From Geodermatophilus normandii (GTDB taxonomy: Bacteria; Actinomycetota; Actinomycetes; Mycobacteriales; Geodermatophilaceae), in assembly GCF_003182485.1 (NCBI RefSeq), contig NZ_QGTX01000001.1, positions 496,001 to 560,000 on the forward strand: a DNA stretch of 64,000 bases. The letters are read 5' to 3'. Below the pieces are notes generated by a model. The model ran no database searches and was not told where the DNA came from. It saw only the letters and a list, made by a program, of their open reading frames with translations. Positions 26,182 to 35,473 of this stretch are shown here, one piece after another. The translations under genes were made by a program, and so were the position numbers. How positions within the stretch are numbered: position 1 is the stretch's first letter; every line of letters starts with the position of its first letter.

Positions 26182-29100
26182 GGAGCCGCCGGCGCCGTGC
26201 CCGCCTCGCCGACCCACAGCTGGTCGAACCGGACCGCGGTGGCCGCCGTGGCGGAGCTCGACACGTAGGTGTCCAGCAGCACCGTGCCGGCGCGCTGCAG
26301 CACCGCGGCGTCGTCGGTGCGGACCAGCGCCCAGGCCGCCGGCTCGGCGGTCCCGGTGGCCCACGCCTTGACCCGCAGGGTCGTGGTGCCGGTGCCGGCG
26401 GCCTCGAACCGGACGGTCAGCGAGGAGCCGGGCCGGTAGCCGCCGGGCAGGAGGTAGCCGCCGAGGATGGTGTCGACGTCGTTCACCGTCCGGACCAGCA
26501 TGACCTCGACCTGGCCGTCGGCCCGGAACCGCATCTTCACCCGGTAGTCGGTCAGCCCCACGCTGCGGGCGGCCAGGCCGACGTACGCGCCACCCCCGGT
26601 GGGGGCCTGCGGGAGCGTCAGCGCGACCTGCACCGCGACGTCCTGCCGGGAGAACTGGGCGAGCGCGGCGCTGCTCGTCTGCCCGGCCGGGACCGACAGC
26701 TGGCCGGCGCCGCCGGTCACCGAGGCGTTGGCCACCGGGCCGGCGACGGCCCAGGGACCGCCGGTGTCGGCCGTGCCCCACCCGCCGGTGACCTGGCGCT
26801 CGAAGGCGTCGGCGGCCAGCGGCTGGGTGCCCGGCTGGGGCTGGGCGGCGGCGACGGTCACCGACCGGGTGGTGGTCCCGGTCAGGCCGGCCGCGTCGGT
26901 GACCGTGAGCCGCACGGTGTAGGTGCCGGCCGCGGCGTAGGTGTGCGACGCGGTGGCCCCGGTGGCGGTGCCGTCGTCACCGAAGTCCCACGCGTAGCCG
27001 GTCACGCCGGTGTCGTCGGTCGAGCCCGAGCCGTCCACGGCCACCGTCAGGGCCGACGGCGTCGCGGTGAACGCCGCCACGGGCGCCTGGTTCGTCGGCT
27101 GTGCCGCCGCGACGGTCACCGACCGGGTGGTGGTCCCGGTGGCGCCGGCCGCGTCGGTGACGGTCAGCCGCACGGTGTAGGTGCCGGCCGCGGCGTAGGT
27201 GTGCGACGCGGTGGCCCCGGTGGCGGTGGCGCTGTCACCGAAGTCCCACGCGTAGCCGGTCACGCCGGTGTCGTCGGTCGAGCCCGAGCCGTCCACGGCC
27301 ACCGTCAGGGCCGACGGCGTCGCGGTGAACGCGGCCACCGGAGCCTGGTTCGGCTGCGGGGTCGGCGTGGTGCCCGTCGTGCCGGCCGGGTCGACCCGCA
27401 GGTCGTCCACGCGCACCGTGGCGGTCGCCGTCGAGCTGCCGGAGGTGTAGGTGTCCAGCGCGACCGCGCCCGGGCGCTGCAGGGCCGCCGTGGTGTCGGT
27501 CCGGGTCAGGTCCCAGGCCGTCGGCTGGGTCGTGCCGGCGCGCCACACCTTGACCTGCACGGTCGTGGTGCCCGTGCCGCTGGTCTCCAACCGCACGTTG
27601 AGCGACGTCCCCGCCGTGTAGCCGCCGGCCAGCAGGTAGCCGCCGAGGATGGTGTCCTCGTCGTTCACCGTGCGCATCAGCATGACCTCGACCTGGCCGT
27701 CGGCGCGGAACCGCAGCTTGGCCCGGTAGTCGGTGAGCCCGACCTGCTGGGTGGCGAGGCTGACGTACGTCCCGCCGCCGGTCGTCAGCTGGGGCACCGT
27801 GAGGGTGGCCTGCACGACGACGTCGGTCCGGTTCACCCCGGCCAGCCGCGCCGAGGCGCTCTGCCCCCTGGCGCCGCTGAGCTGGGCGGCCCCGCCGGTG
27901 ACCGACGTGGTGCCGGACGTGGTCCACGCCCCGCCGACCTCGGCGGTGCCCCAGCCCGAGGCGACCTCCCGGCCGAACGTGTCGGCCGCGATCGGCGCGC
28001 CCGGCTGCGGACCGGCCGGGGGCGCCGTGACGGTCACCGTGCGGGTGGTGGTCCCGGTCAGGCCGGCGGCGTCGGTGACGGTCAGCCGCACGGTGTAGGT
28101 GCCGGCCGCGGCGTAGGTGTGCGACGCGGTGGCCCCGGTGGCGGTGGCGCTGTCACCGAAGTCCCACGCGTAGCCGGTCACGCCGGTGTCGTCGGTCGAG
28201 CCCGAGCCGTCCACGGCCACGGTCAGCTGCGACGGGGTCGCGGTGAAGGCCGCCACCGGAGCCTGGTTCGGCTGCGGGGTGGGCGTCGTCACCGTGCCGG
28301 CCGGCTCGACCCGGAGGTCGTCGACGCGGAGCGTCGAGGTCGCCGTCGCGCTGGCGGAGACGTAGGTGTCCAGCGACACCGCGCCCGGGCGCTGCAGCGA
28401 CGCGGTCGCGTCGGTCCGGGTCAGGCTCCAGGCCGCGGGCTCGGCCGTGCCGGCCGGCCACACCTTGAGCCTGAGGGTCGTGGGCGCACCGCCGCTGGTC
28501 TCGAACCGCACCGTCAGGGCCGTGCCCGCGGCGTACCCGCCGGGCAGCTGGTAGCCGTCGAGGATGGTCTCCACGTCGTCCACGGTGCGGGCGAGCATGA
28601 CCTCGACCTGGCCGTCGGAGCGGTACCGGAGCTTCACCCGGTAGTCGCTGAGCCCGACGCTCTGGGCGGCGAGGCCGACGTAGGTGCCGCCGCCGGTGGC
28701 GAGCTGCGGCATGGTCAGCGTCGCCTGGAGGGCGACGTCGGTCCGGCTCACGCCCGACAGCCGCGCCGAGGCGCTCTGCCCGGCGGCGCCGGCCAGCCGG
28801 CCGGTGCCGGCGCTGACCGAGGTCGAGCCGGAGGTGGTCCAGACGCCGCCGCGCTCGGCGGTGCCCCAGCCGGAGGCGACCTCCCGGCCGAAGGTGTCGG
28901 CCGCGATGGAGCCGGCGCCGGTCGGGGGCGCGGTGACGGTGACCGACCGGGTGGTGGTGGCGGTCAGGCCACCGCCGTCGGTCACGGTCAGCCGCACGGT
29001 GTAGGTGCCCGGCGCGGCGTAGGTGCGCGCGGCGGTCACCCCGGTGGCCGTGGTGCCGTCACCGAAGTCCCAGGCGTAGGAGCGGATCACGCCCTCGGGG

Positions 29101-31535
29101 TCGGTGGAGGCGCCGGCGTCGACCCGGGCGGTCAGGTCGGCGACCTGCGTGCCGAAGGCGGCGGTCGGGGCGAGGTTCTGGCCCCGGCCGAGGGCGGCGT
29201 GGTTCGCCACCTGCTGCGCCGACAGCGCGGACGGGTAGACGGCGACCTCGTCGATCCGCCCGGTGAACCACGGGGAACCGCTCCAGGAGGCGTCGCCGCC
29301 GATCCGCCAGTAACCGTTGAACGCCTGGGCGCGCATCGAACCGGTCTTGGAGGCGACGAGGGTCCCGTCGACGTACAGGGCGAGCCCGGACCGGGTCATC
29401 GTGCCCACGACGTGGTGCCAGCGGCCGTCGTTGTAGGCGGTGGAGCCGGTGACGGTCTGGGCCGTGCCGTCCCAGATGGCGAACGACAGCCGGCCACTGG
29501 TGTCCATCCAGACGTGCCGGTCGCGGTTGTCGCTCAGCCCGGTGGTGCGATCACCGAAGCCGATGATCTTGCCGCCGGCGGTGGACGTCGTCTGGAACCA
29601 CGCCTCCACGCTGAACGTCTGCGGGCCGGCGACGGCCGTGCCGGTGGACGCGGTGCCGCTCGAGGTGCCGTTGAAGGTCGACGCCGTGTTGGTGTCGCCC
29701 GGGATGGCACCCGCCGCGCCGCGCGTCACGCCACCGCCGACCGTGAGGTCGCGGGTGCCGGCGTAGTCGTAGGCGATGCCGCCGGAGCCCTCGCCGAGCC
29801 ACCAGTGGTCCAGGGCACCGTCGGCCGCCACCGCTCGGGCGTACGGCCGGGACGCGCCGCTGCTGGCGGCGGGCACCGTGGCGGTGACCCACGCGGAGCT
29901 CAGCCGGTTGCCCGCCGGGTCGCTGACCGTCACCAACCAGCGGTGCGAGCCCGCCGAGGCGCTGGTGTCCACGCAGCCGAACGCCGGCAGGTCCCACCAC
30001 CGGGTCGGCCGGGTGGCCTCGCAGACCGGCGCGGAGGTGTCGCTGTCCCGGTACACGCGGTAGGTCAGGTTCTCGTTGTCCCGGTCGGTGACCGACGGCC
30101 AGGTCAGCCGGACGGCGCCGGGGACCATCGTGGTGGTCAGCGCGAAGGGCCTGCTGGTGGCCGGGCCGACCCGGTTGGGCGCCAGCGCCGGGACGGCGAA
30201 GCGGACGAGGCCCTGCTGGCCGACGCCGTTGACGGTGGGGAACTCCCCGCCGTAGACGACGTAGTCGCCGTTGCCGGTGACCGACCAGCCGGCCTGGAAC
30301 TGGCCGGTGTAGGTGCCGGCGATGAAGTCCGGGTCCCACGGGAGGTACGAGGGGGCCGGCTGACCGACCAGGTTGGTGTTGCCGCCGCGCAGGTCGCTGA
30401 TCCGCTGCACGGTCCCCGTCGCTGCCGCGGACAGCGCGTTGGCGAACATGTGCACGCGGGGCTGCTGCTCGGGGAAGCTGCCGATGTTGGCGCAGTCGTG
30501 GGCGTGCGACGCGGTGTAGACGACGGTGCTGGTCGCGTGGACCGAGTAGTGGTCACCGCGGCAGTCGGAGAACCAGACCGCCTGTCCCCCGTCGGCCCGC
30601 GCGGCGAAGGTGTCCTCGAGGTTGCCCGGGCCGCCGAAGTCGTAGCCGGTGCCGTAGACGACCCCGTTGCTGGTCGTGAGGCTGTAGATCGCGGCGTCCG
30701 GTCCCTGGTTGGTGATCCGCTGCCCGACGGCGAAGGGCCTCGTGGCGCCGGTGGTGGCGTCGAGGGCGCCGACGCCGGACGTCGCCGTGCCGTTCAGGGA
30801 GGCGAACCGGCCGCCGACGACGACCTGGTTCGTGCCGGCCAGCGTGATCGCCAAGATCTGGTTGCTGGTGCCGCCGGGCTGCGGCGCCCAGGCGGTGAGG
30901 GCGCCGGTGGCGGCGCTGACGGCGGCCAGCCGGGTACGGGCGACGGAGCCGACGGCGGTCACGGTGCCGCCGAAGTAGACGGTCGCGTTGGTCGCCGCGA
31001 TGGCCGACACCTGACCGGACACGGCCGGCCGGAAGTCGGTCACCAGCTCCCCGGTGGCGGCGTTGAAGGCGGCGATGCGGCTGCGCACCTGCCCGTTGAC
31101 CCGCCCGAAGTCGCCACCGACGTAGAGGCGGGAGCCGTCCGGCGAGGCGGCGAGGGCCAGGACCTGACCGTCGAGCGCCGGGGCGAAGGAGGTGATCAGC
31201 TCACCGGTGCGGATGTCGTAGGCGAGCAGGTTGCTGCGCGGGGTCTCCGCGACGCCGGGCGCGGCGCCGGCCGGGCGGGCGGTGCTGAAGTCGCCACCGA
31301 CGAAGACGGTGTTGCCCACCACGACCTGGGTCCAGGCGACCCCGTTGATCTGCACGGTGGGCAGGGCGTCCGCCGTCACCGTGGCCGGGGTGGCGGGGTC
31401 GGCCGGGTTCACCGGCGCCCAGTCCGCCGAGGCGGTGCCCGGCACCGCTGCGCCGAGGACCCCGGCGAAGAGCAGGGTCGCGAGGAGGCCTGCCAGGAGA
31501 GCCCTGGGCGAGGCGGCCGTGCGTGCTGACGTCAC
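26178..31535 (-). CDS. giant secreted protein: delta-60-like propeller, LamG, PKD repeats
   Basis: About 1785 residues. A signal peptide spans about 1-37 (ALLAGLLATLLFAGVLGAA, cleavage after ASA). Residues about 55-480 hold VGGDF-type repeats (VFVGGDF, LYVGGDFG, VVVGGRF) of the DUF5122/delta-60 kind. A fibronectin-like stretch precedes a LamG/concanavalin-like jellyroll at about 573-781. Four PKD domains (YAWDFGD) begin near 785, 1090, 1397 and 1483. Three homologous ~200-residue modules, opening DTFGREVASGWGTAE-like in two copies, begin near 878, 1178 and 1572. GTG 31535 follows GGGGGATCAA. No sortase or membrane anchor is seen. It heads a unit with two glycosyltransferases and a deacetylase; a matrix or surface role is inferred. 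Confidence 0.85.
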   Translation of the reverse strand: MTSARTAASPRALLAGLLATLLFAGVLGAAVPGTASADWAPVNPADPATPATVTADALPTVQINGVAWTQVVVGNTVFVGGDFSTARPAGAAPGVAETPRSNLLAYDIRTGELITSFAPALDGQVLALAASPDGSRLYVGGDFGRVNGQVRSRIAAFNAATGELVTDFRPAVSGQVSAIAATNATVYFGGTVTAVGSVARTRLAAVSAATGALTAWAPQPGGTSNQILAITLAGTNQVVVGGRFASLNGTATSGVGALDATTGATRPFAVGQRITNQGPDAAIYSLTTSNGVVYGTGYDFGGPGNLEDTFAARADGGQAVWFSDCRGDHYSVHATSTVVYTASHAHDCANIGSFPEQQPRVHMFANALSAAATGTVQRISDLRGGNTNLVGQPAPSYLPWDPDFIAGTYTGQFQAGWSVTGNGDYVVYGGEFPTVNGVGQQGLVRFAVPALAPNRVGPATSRPFALTTTMVPGAVRLTWPSVTDRDNENLTYRVYRDSDTSAPVCEATRPTRWWDLPAFGCVDTSASAGSHRWLVTVSDPAGNRLSSAWVTATVPAASSGASRPYARAVAADGALDHWWLGEGSGGIAYDYAGTRDLTVGGGVTRGAAGAIPGDTNTASTFNGTSSGTASTGTAVAGPQTFSVEAWFQTTSTAGGKIIGFGDRTTGLSDNRDRHVWMDTSGRLSFAIWDGTAQTVTGSTAYNDGRWHHVVGTMTRSGLALYVDGTLVASKTGSMRAQAFNGYWRIGGDASWSGSPWFTGRIDEVAVYPSALSAQQVANHAALGRGQNLAPTAAFGTQVADLTARVDAGASTDPEGVIRSYAWDFGDGTTATGVTAARTYAAPGTYTVRLTVTDGGGLTATTTRSVTVTAPPTGAGSIAADTFGREVASGWGTAERGGVWTTSGSTSVSAGTGRLAGAAGQSASARLSGVSRTDVALQATLTMPQLATGGGTYVGLAAQSVGLSDYRVKLRYRSDGQVEVMLARTVDDVETILDGYQLPGGYAAGTALTVRFETSGGAPTTLRLKVWPAGTAEPAAWSLTRTDATASLQRPGAVSLDTYVSASATATSTLRVDDLRVEPAGTVTTPTPQPNQAPVAAFTATPSQLTVAVDGSGSTDDTGVTGYAWDFGDSATATGATASHTYAAAGTYTVRLTVTDAAGLTGTTTRTVTVTAPPAGPQPGAPIAADTFGREVASGWGTAEVGGAWTTSGTTSVTGGAAQLSGARGQSASARLAGVNRTDVVVQATLTVPQLTTGGGTYVSLATQQVGLTDYRAKLRFRADGQVEVMLMRTVNDEDTILGGYLLAGGYTAGTSLNVRLETSGTGTTTVQVKVWRAGTTQPTAWDLTRTDTTAALQRPGAVALDTYTSGSSTATATVRVDDLRVDPAGTTGTTPTPQPNQAPVAAFTATPSALTVAVDGSGSTDDTGVTGYAWDFGDSATATGATASHTYAAAGTYTVRLTVTDAAGATGTTTRSVTVAAAQPTNQAPVAAFTATPSALTVAVDGSGSTDDTGVTGYAWDFGDDGTATGATASHTYAAAGTYTVRLTVTDAAGLTGTTTRSVTVAAAQPQPGTQPLAADAFERQVTGGWGTADTGGPWAVAGPVANASVTGGAGQLSVPAGQTSSAALAQFSRQDVAVQVALTLPQAPTGGGAYVGLAARSVGLTDYRVKMRFRADGQVEVMLVRTVNDVDTILGGYLLPGGYRPGSSLTVRFEAAGTGTTTLRVKAWATGTAEPAAWALVRTDDAAVLQRAGTVLLDTYVSSSATAATAVRFDQLWVGEAGTAPAAP

Positions 31536-31754
31536 TTGATCCCCCGTGTGTCGCGTCGAGCGCGTGGCCGTCCTCCGGCCAGGCGGATGAACACTAAGCG
31601 TGACGACAGGGGGGTCCCATCCCCCGTTACGGGGACATGTCCGCAGGTCGTGCGGAGATCTTGCGGATCCGTCATGACCCACGGTGAGGACCGCGCGAAC
31701 GACAGCAGGGCCCCGGCCGGAGCCGGGGCCCTGCTGTGCGAGGGGCGGAGCGGG
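31536..31754 (-). promoter_or_regulatory. upstream region of the giant PKD gene unit
   Basis: 219 bases that must hold the promoter of the PKD-protein unit. On the - strand it contains an imperfect palindrome centred near 31622 (GTCCCCGTAACGGGGGATGG) about 80 bases before the start. The end nearer 31754 carries the terminator of the preceding gene. No clear -10/-35 pair was identified. Confidence 0.35.
31703..31736 (-). terminator. perfect 15-bp hairpin terminator
   Basis: CAGCAGGGCCCCGGC (31703-31717), loop CGGA, then the exact complement GCCGGGGCCCTGCTG (31722-31736). It lies 18 bases after the stop of the gene at 31755 and has no U-tract, as is common for actinobacterial terminators. Confidence 0.8.
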
Positions 31755-32408
31755 TCAGCCGGCGGAGCCGGTGAAGACCATGAACGGCGCTCCCGCGCGG
31801 TGGCCGACGGAGACCGTGACCGTGCCGCGGTCGTCCGGGGGGACGCTGAACACGTAGACGCCCTCGGCCGTCTCCCCCGGCTCCAGCGAGCCGGAGAAGG
31901 GGGCGTGCGACCGGTCGTCCAGCGGGGACGCGGGCACGGCGTCGGTGCCGTGGGTCAGGTCCACGGCCACCCCGCCGAGGTCGAGGATGTCGTCGGTGCC
32001 GTTGGTGATCGTCAGGGTCACCCGCAGCGCCGGCCCCGACACGTTGCCGCGGCCCTGGCCGAAGCCGTTGATCGCCTCGACCGAGGCGACCGTGGCCGTG
32101 ACCCCGTCACCGGCCGCGGCCGGCTGGTCGAGGGCGACGGGGGCCTGGCGGGGCGGCAGGTCGTCGACGGCGGCCTGGGACGCCTCCGCCGGAGGGGTCG
32201 CCTGGGCCCCGGGGGCGTCGGCGCCCAGCGACGGTTCGGTGACGGTCGCCGGCGTCGAGGACGCGGTGGCGGCGGGAGAGCCGCCCGGCTCGTCGTCGTC
32301 CCCGCGCACGAGGACGAACACGGCGACCAGGGCGACCAGCGCCACCGCGGCCAGCGCGAGCAGCAGTCGCACCCGGGACGGACGGCGTCCCTCCTCCGGC
32401 CGGCTCAC
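31755..32408 (-). CDS. membrane-anchored protein with DUF4352-like domain
   Basis: 217 residues. One membrane segment (LLLALAAVALVALVAVFVLV) near residues 15-34 is followed by a Ser/Thr/Pro/Ala linker. An extracytoplasmic beta-rich domain follows, whose ALRVTLTITNGTDDILDL and GSLEPGETAEGVYVFSVP segments resemble DUF4352 (immunoglobulin-like) domains. The GTG start overlaps the stop of the glycosyltransferase upstream. The function is unknown; position suggests a role in assembly or export of the polymer. Confidence 0.75.
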   Translation of the reverse strand: MSRPEEGRRPSRVRLLLALAAVALVALVAVFVLVRGDDDEPGGSPAATASSTPATVTEPSLGADAPGAQATPPAEASQAAVDDLPPRQAPVALDQPAAAGDGVTATVASVEAINGFGQGRGNVSGPALRVTLTITNGTDDILDLGGVAVDLTHGTDAVPASPLDDRSHAPFSGSLEPGETAEGVYVFSVPPDDRGTVTVSVGHRAGAPFMVFTGSAG

Positions 32409-33658
32409 TGCTGGGCCGCCCGGAGGTCCTCGTCGGCCCACTGCCGCGGCTGCGCCGGGGTGGGCAGGGGGACCACGGTGCCCGCGGGCGCCGGGACGCC
32501 CGGCAGGTCGGCGTCGGTGGGCCGGCGGTGTCCGCTGGGCCGCCTCCGGGGGAAGCGGCGGGAGGCCAGGTCCTCGGCGAGGGCCTCGTAGCCGGCGGCG
32601 ACCTCGTCCCAGTCGTAGCCGCGGGCGAGCTCACGGGACCGGCGGCGGTCCCGCTCGACGCGGGCGGGGTCGGCCTCGACGGCGGCCAGCTGGCGGGCGA
32701 CGTCCTGCGACGTGCGGAAGAAACGGCCCGCGTCGCGCACGACCTCGCGGTTGAAGGCGACGTCGAAGGCGGTCACCGCCGCGCCGGCGCCGATGGCGCG
32801 CAGCAGCGAGGGGTTGGTGCCGCCGACCGAGTGGCCGTGCAGGTAGGTCGCGCAGTTGGCGTAGAGCTGGTCGAGCAGCCGCTGGTCCCACACCCCGCCG
32901 AGGAAGCGCACCCGCTCGTCGGCGAGGGCGTGCACGCGCCGGGTGTAGCCGTCGTTGTAGGGCGCCGAGCCGACGACGACCAGCGGCTTGCCGGCCTCGC
33001 TGGCGACGTGGCCCCGGACGATGACGTCGACGTGGTTCTCCGGCTCGAACCGCGCCACCACCAGGTGGTAGCCGCCGGGCTCGAGGCCGACCCCGGCGAG
33101 CAGGTCAGAGCCCGGGTCCACCAGCGGGGCGCCGTAGGTGAGCAGCGTGGTCGGCGCGTCGAAGGTGTCGCGGTAGTAGTCGGCGATGCCCTGGGCGTCG
33201 GCGATGAGGACGTCGGACCAGCGGACGGCCAGCGACTCGGCCACCCGGTAGTAGCGGCGGCCGGCCGGGCCCCACTTGGCGCGCTTCCACTCCAGCCCGT
33301 CGACGTGCGTGGCGACCGGGATGCGCGCCGCGCGCAGCACCGGCAGGAGCGGGGCGTTGGCCGCGTTGAAGACGATCGCTGCGTCGGTGCGGTGGGCCAG
33401 CAGGTGCCCGACCGACAGCGCGGTGTGGCTGAGGGTCTCCAGCGACCGGCGGCGGGCGGCGGGCAGGTGCACCAGCTCCATGCCGAGGTGCTCGGCCGGC
33501 GGCGGCTCCTGCGCGCCCGGGGTGGTGCGGCAGTAGACGACCACCCGGTGCCCGCGGTCGGCGAGCCGGCGGCCCACCTCCTCCACCGCCGTCTCGAAGC
33601 CGCCGTAGCGGGCGGGGACCCCGCGGGTCCCCACCAAGGCGATGCTCGTGCGGGCCAT
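32405..33658 (-). CDS. glycosyltransferase with DUF1972 domain, rhamnosyltransferase-like
   Basis: 417 residues. The N-terminus IALVGTRGVPARYGGFETAV is the hallmark of DUF1972-type GT4 enzymes such as the second-step rhamnosyltransferases of streptococcal capsule and S-layer glycan synthesis. ATHVDGLEWKRAKWG, HLVVARFEPENHVDVIV and a C-terminal HGHSVGGTNPSLLRA follow. The ATG has GGAGGACC upstream. In known systems such enzymes act just after the priming transferase, which fits the priming enzyme encoded immediately upstream at 33796. Confidence 0.9.
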   Translation of the reverse strand: MARTSIALVGTRGVPARYGGFETAVEEVGRRLADRGHRVVVYCRTTPGAQEPPPAEHLGMELVHLPAARRRSLETLSHTALSVGHLLAHRTDAAIVFNAANAPLLPVLRAARIPVATHVDGLEWKRAKWGPAGRRYYRVAESLAVRWSDVLIADAQGIADYYRDTFDAPTTLLTYGAPLVDPGSDLLAGVGLEPGGYHLVVARFEPENHVDVIVRGHVASEAGKPLVVVGSAPYNDGYTRRVHALADERVRFLGGVWDQRLLDQLYANCATYLHGHSVGGTNPSLLRAIGAGAAVTAFDVAFNREVVRDAGRFFRTSQDVARQLAAVEADPARVERDRRRSRELARGYDWDEVAAGYEALAEDLASRRFPRRRPSGHRRPTDADLPGVPAPAGTVVPLPTPAQPRQWADEDLRAAQQ

Positions 33659-33795
33659 CGGTCGGTCCTCCGGGGTGCGCGTGCGAACGGGACGTCAGCG
33701 GCCTCGGGAGAGGCCGGGTCCGACGCTAGGAACGGAACGAGGGTGCGCTCGTCCCCCCGCGGGGTGGGGCGGGGGTGAGGCGCGGGTGAGGCCGG

Positions 33796-35295
33796 TCAGT
33801 ACGCGCCGGAGCTGCTCACGACGGCGCGGACGGTCTTGACGAGGATCAGCGCGTCGAGGGCCAGCGACCAGTTCTCCACGTAGCGGAGGTCCAGGCGCAC
33901 GGCCTCCTCCCAGGACAGGTCGCTGCGGCCGGAGATCTGCCACAGGCCGGTGAGCCCGGGCTTGACCAGCAGCCGGCGGCTGACCGAGGAGTCGTAGCGC
34001 TCGACCTCGGCCGGCAGCGGCGGCCGCGGGCCGACCAGCGACATGGTCCCGCCGAGGACGTTGAACAGCTGCGGGAGCTCGTCGAGGGAGAAGCGGCGCA
34101 GCCAGCGGCCGACCCGGGTGACCCGCGGGTCGCGGCGCATCTTGAACAGCAGCCCGTCGCCCTCGTTGCGGTCGAGCAGCTCGGCCAGCCGGCGGTCGGC
34201 GTCGACGGCCATGCTGCGGAACTTGAGGATGGTGAACCCGCTGCCGTTCACGCCCACGCGCTCCTGGCGGTAGAGGACCGGCCCGGGGCTGTCCAGCCGG
34301 ACGGCGAGCGCGATGACCAGCAGCACCGGCGCCAGGAACAGCAGGGCCAGCGCGGCCGCGGCGCGGTCGACGCCGCCCTTGACCACCCGGCGCCAGCCCT
34401 CGAAGCGCGGCTGCTCCACCGACAGCAGCGGCAGGCCCTCGAAGGGCCGGATGTGCAGCCGCGGGCCGGCGACCTCGATGAGGCCCGGTGCGACGAGCAG
34501 CTCGGTGCCGGTGCCCTCCAGCTGCCAGGACAGCCGGCGCAGGTACTCCGCCGCGGTCTCGCTGGCCGAGGTGACCGCGACGGTGTCGGCGCCGTGGCGG
34601 GCGACCGCGGTGGCGACGTCGTCCAGTCCCGAGACGGGGACGCGCAGCGCCTCGGCCACGCTGCTGCGGCTGTCGGGCGTCACGCAGGCGGCCACGACCT
34701 CCAGGCCGGCGAAGTCGCCGCGGCGCAGCCGGGCGGCCAGCTCGGTGACCGCGCGGCCGCGGCCGACGACGACGACCCGCTTGGTGCACGAGCCCCGGGC
34801 GCGCAGCCGGCGCAGCCGGCACCGGGCGGCGTACCGGCCGGTGAGGGTGAGCACGGTGAGCGCGGGGACGGCGAGGACGACGAGGGCGCGGCTGAGGTCG
34901 AGCTGCGCGACGTAGGACACGAAGCTGGTCAGGGCGAGCAGGAGGAAGCCGGCCCGGCCGACGCGGCGGAACTCGTCGCTGCCGGTGCCGAACACCCGCT
35001 CGTCGTGGGCGCCGGCGGCGGCCAGCAGCACCGGCCAGGCGAGCACCATGACGACGGCCGGCACCAGCAGGGCCGCCCGGACGTCGGCCGACGAGGCGAA
35101 GAGCACGGTGCCGGTCGCGGCGACCGCGGCGGTCAGGTCGAGGGCGTGCAGGGCGGCCGAGTAGCGGCCCTCCCAGCGGCGCGACGGCGGGCGGGACACC
35201 GCGCGCAGGCGGCCTGCGGCGCCGCCCGGGGCGGCTCGGAGCGCCGTCGTCCGCGCAGCCGTCCCCGGTCCTGCGCCGTGGTGGTCCAGCAGCAC
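33796..35295 (-). CDS. exopolysaccharide priming polyprenyl glycosylphosphotransferase (copy 2)
   Basis: 499 residues with the same layout as 8580-10109: N-terminal membrane segments, a Rossmann-like middle, and a sugar-transferase domain with ILKFRSM, GPRPPLPAEV, KPGLTGLWQISGR and RYVENWSLALD. The C-terminal domains of the two copies are nearly collinear while the N-terminal halves differ more. GTG 35295 is preceded by GGGGGAGA. It attaches the first sugar-phosphate to undecaprenyl phosphate. Two copies could serve two polymers or reflect redundancy. Confidence 0.93.
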   Translation of the reverse strand: MLLDHHGAGPGTAARTTALRAAPGGAAGRLRAVSRPPSRRWEGRYSAALHALDLTAAVAATGTVLFASSADVRAALLVPAVVMVLAWPVLLAAAGAHDERVFGTGSDEFRRVGRAGFLLLALTSFVSYVAQLDLSRALVVLAVPALTVLTLTGRYAARCRLRRLRARGSCTKRVVVVGRGRAVTELAARLRRGDFAGLEVVAACVTPDSRSSVAEALRVPVSGLDDVATAVARHGADTVAVTSASETAAEYLRRLSWQLEGTGTELLVAPGLIEVAGPRLHIRPFEGLPLLSVEQPRFEGWRRVVKGGVDRAAAALALLFLAPVLLVIALAVRLDSPGPVLYRQERVGVNGSGFTILKFRSMAVDADRRLAELLDRNEGDGLLFKMRRDPRVTRVGRWLRRFSLDELPQLFNVLGGTMSLVGPRPPLPAEVERYDSSVSRRLLVKPGLTGLWQISGRSDLSWEEAVRLDLRYVENWSLALDALILVKTVRAVVSSSGAY

Positions 35296-35473
35296 GTCTC
35301 CCCCTCGGCTCGCGTCACTCTCGGTACGCGGAGGAGGTGCCGGTCACGGTGTGTGTCAGTTCATCGAACGCCGTGCTCGCACATCTCCCCCTGAGCACGG
35401 CTGACACTCACAGAGCGTCATGAGAGGGTCAATGCGGAGAGTGACCGGTTCACCCGAAGGGGAGACGTCGCGG
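35296..35473 (-). promoter_or_regulatory. upstream region of the second priming transferase
   Basis: 178 bases between pth (which ends here) and the priming transferase start; both genes are on the - strand. Near 35450 it contains CCCCTTCGGGTGAACCGG on the - strand, which resembles the element upstream of 15682. The region marks the junction between the exopolysaccharide locus and the housekeeping block. Confidence 0.4.

Noticed and set aside
26157..31529. Long + strand open frame of 1790 codons opposite the PKD gene
   Set aside because: Low-complexity shadow of the - strand protein; no ribosome-binding site, no motif.
31755..32408. Possible reading as a telomere-repeat or other DUF4352 family protein with known function
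   Set aside because: Only the general Ig-like fold is visible; no specific function could be supported.
1..35295. Recent mobile-element insertion of the exopolysaccharide locus
   Set aside because: No transposase, integrase or attachment repeat was seen, and base composition is like the rest of the window apart from one patch in the DUF4082 gene.
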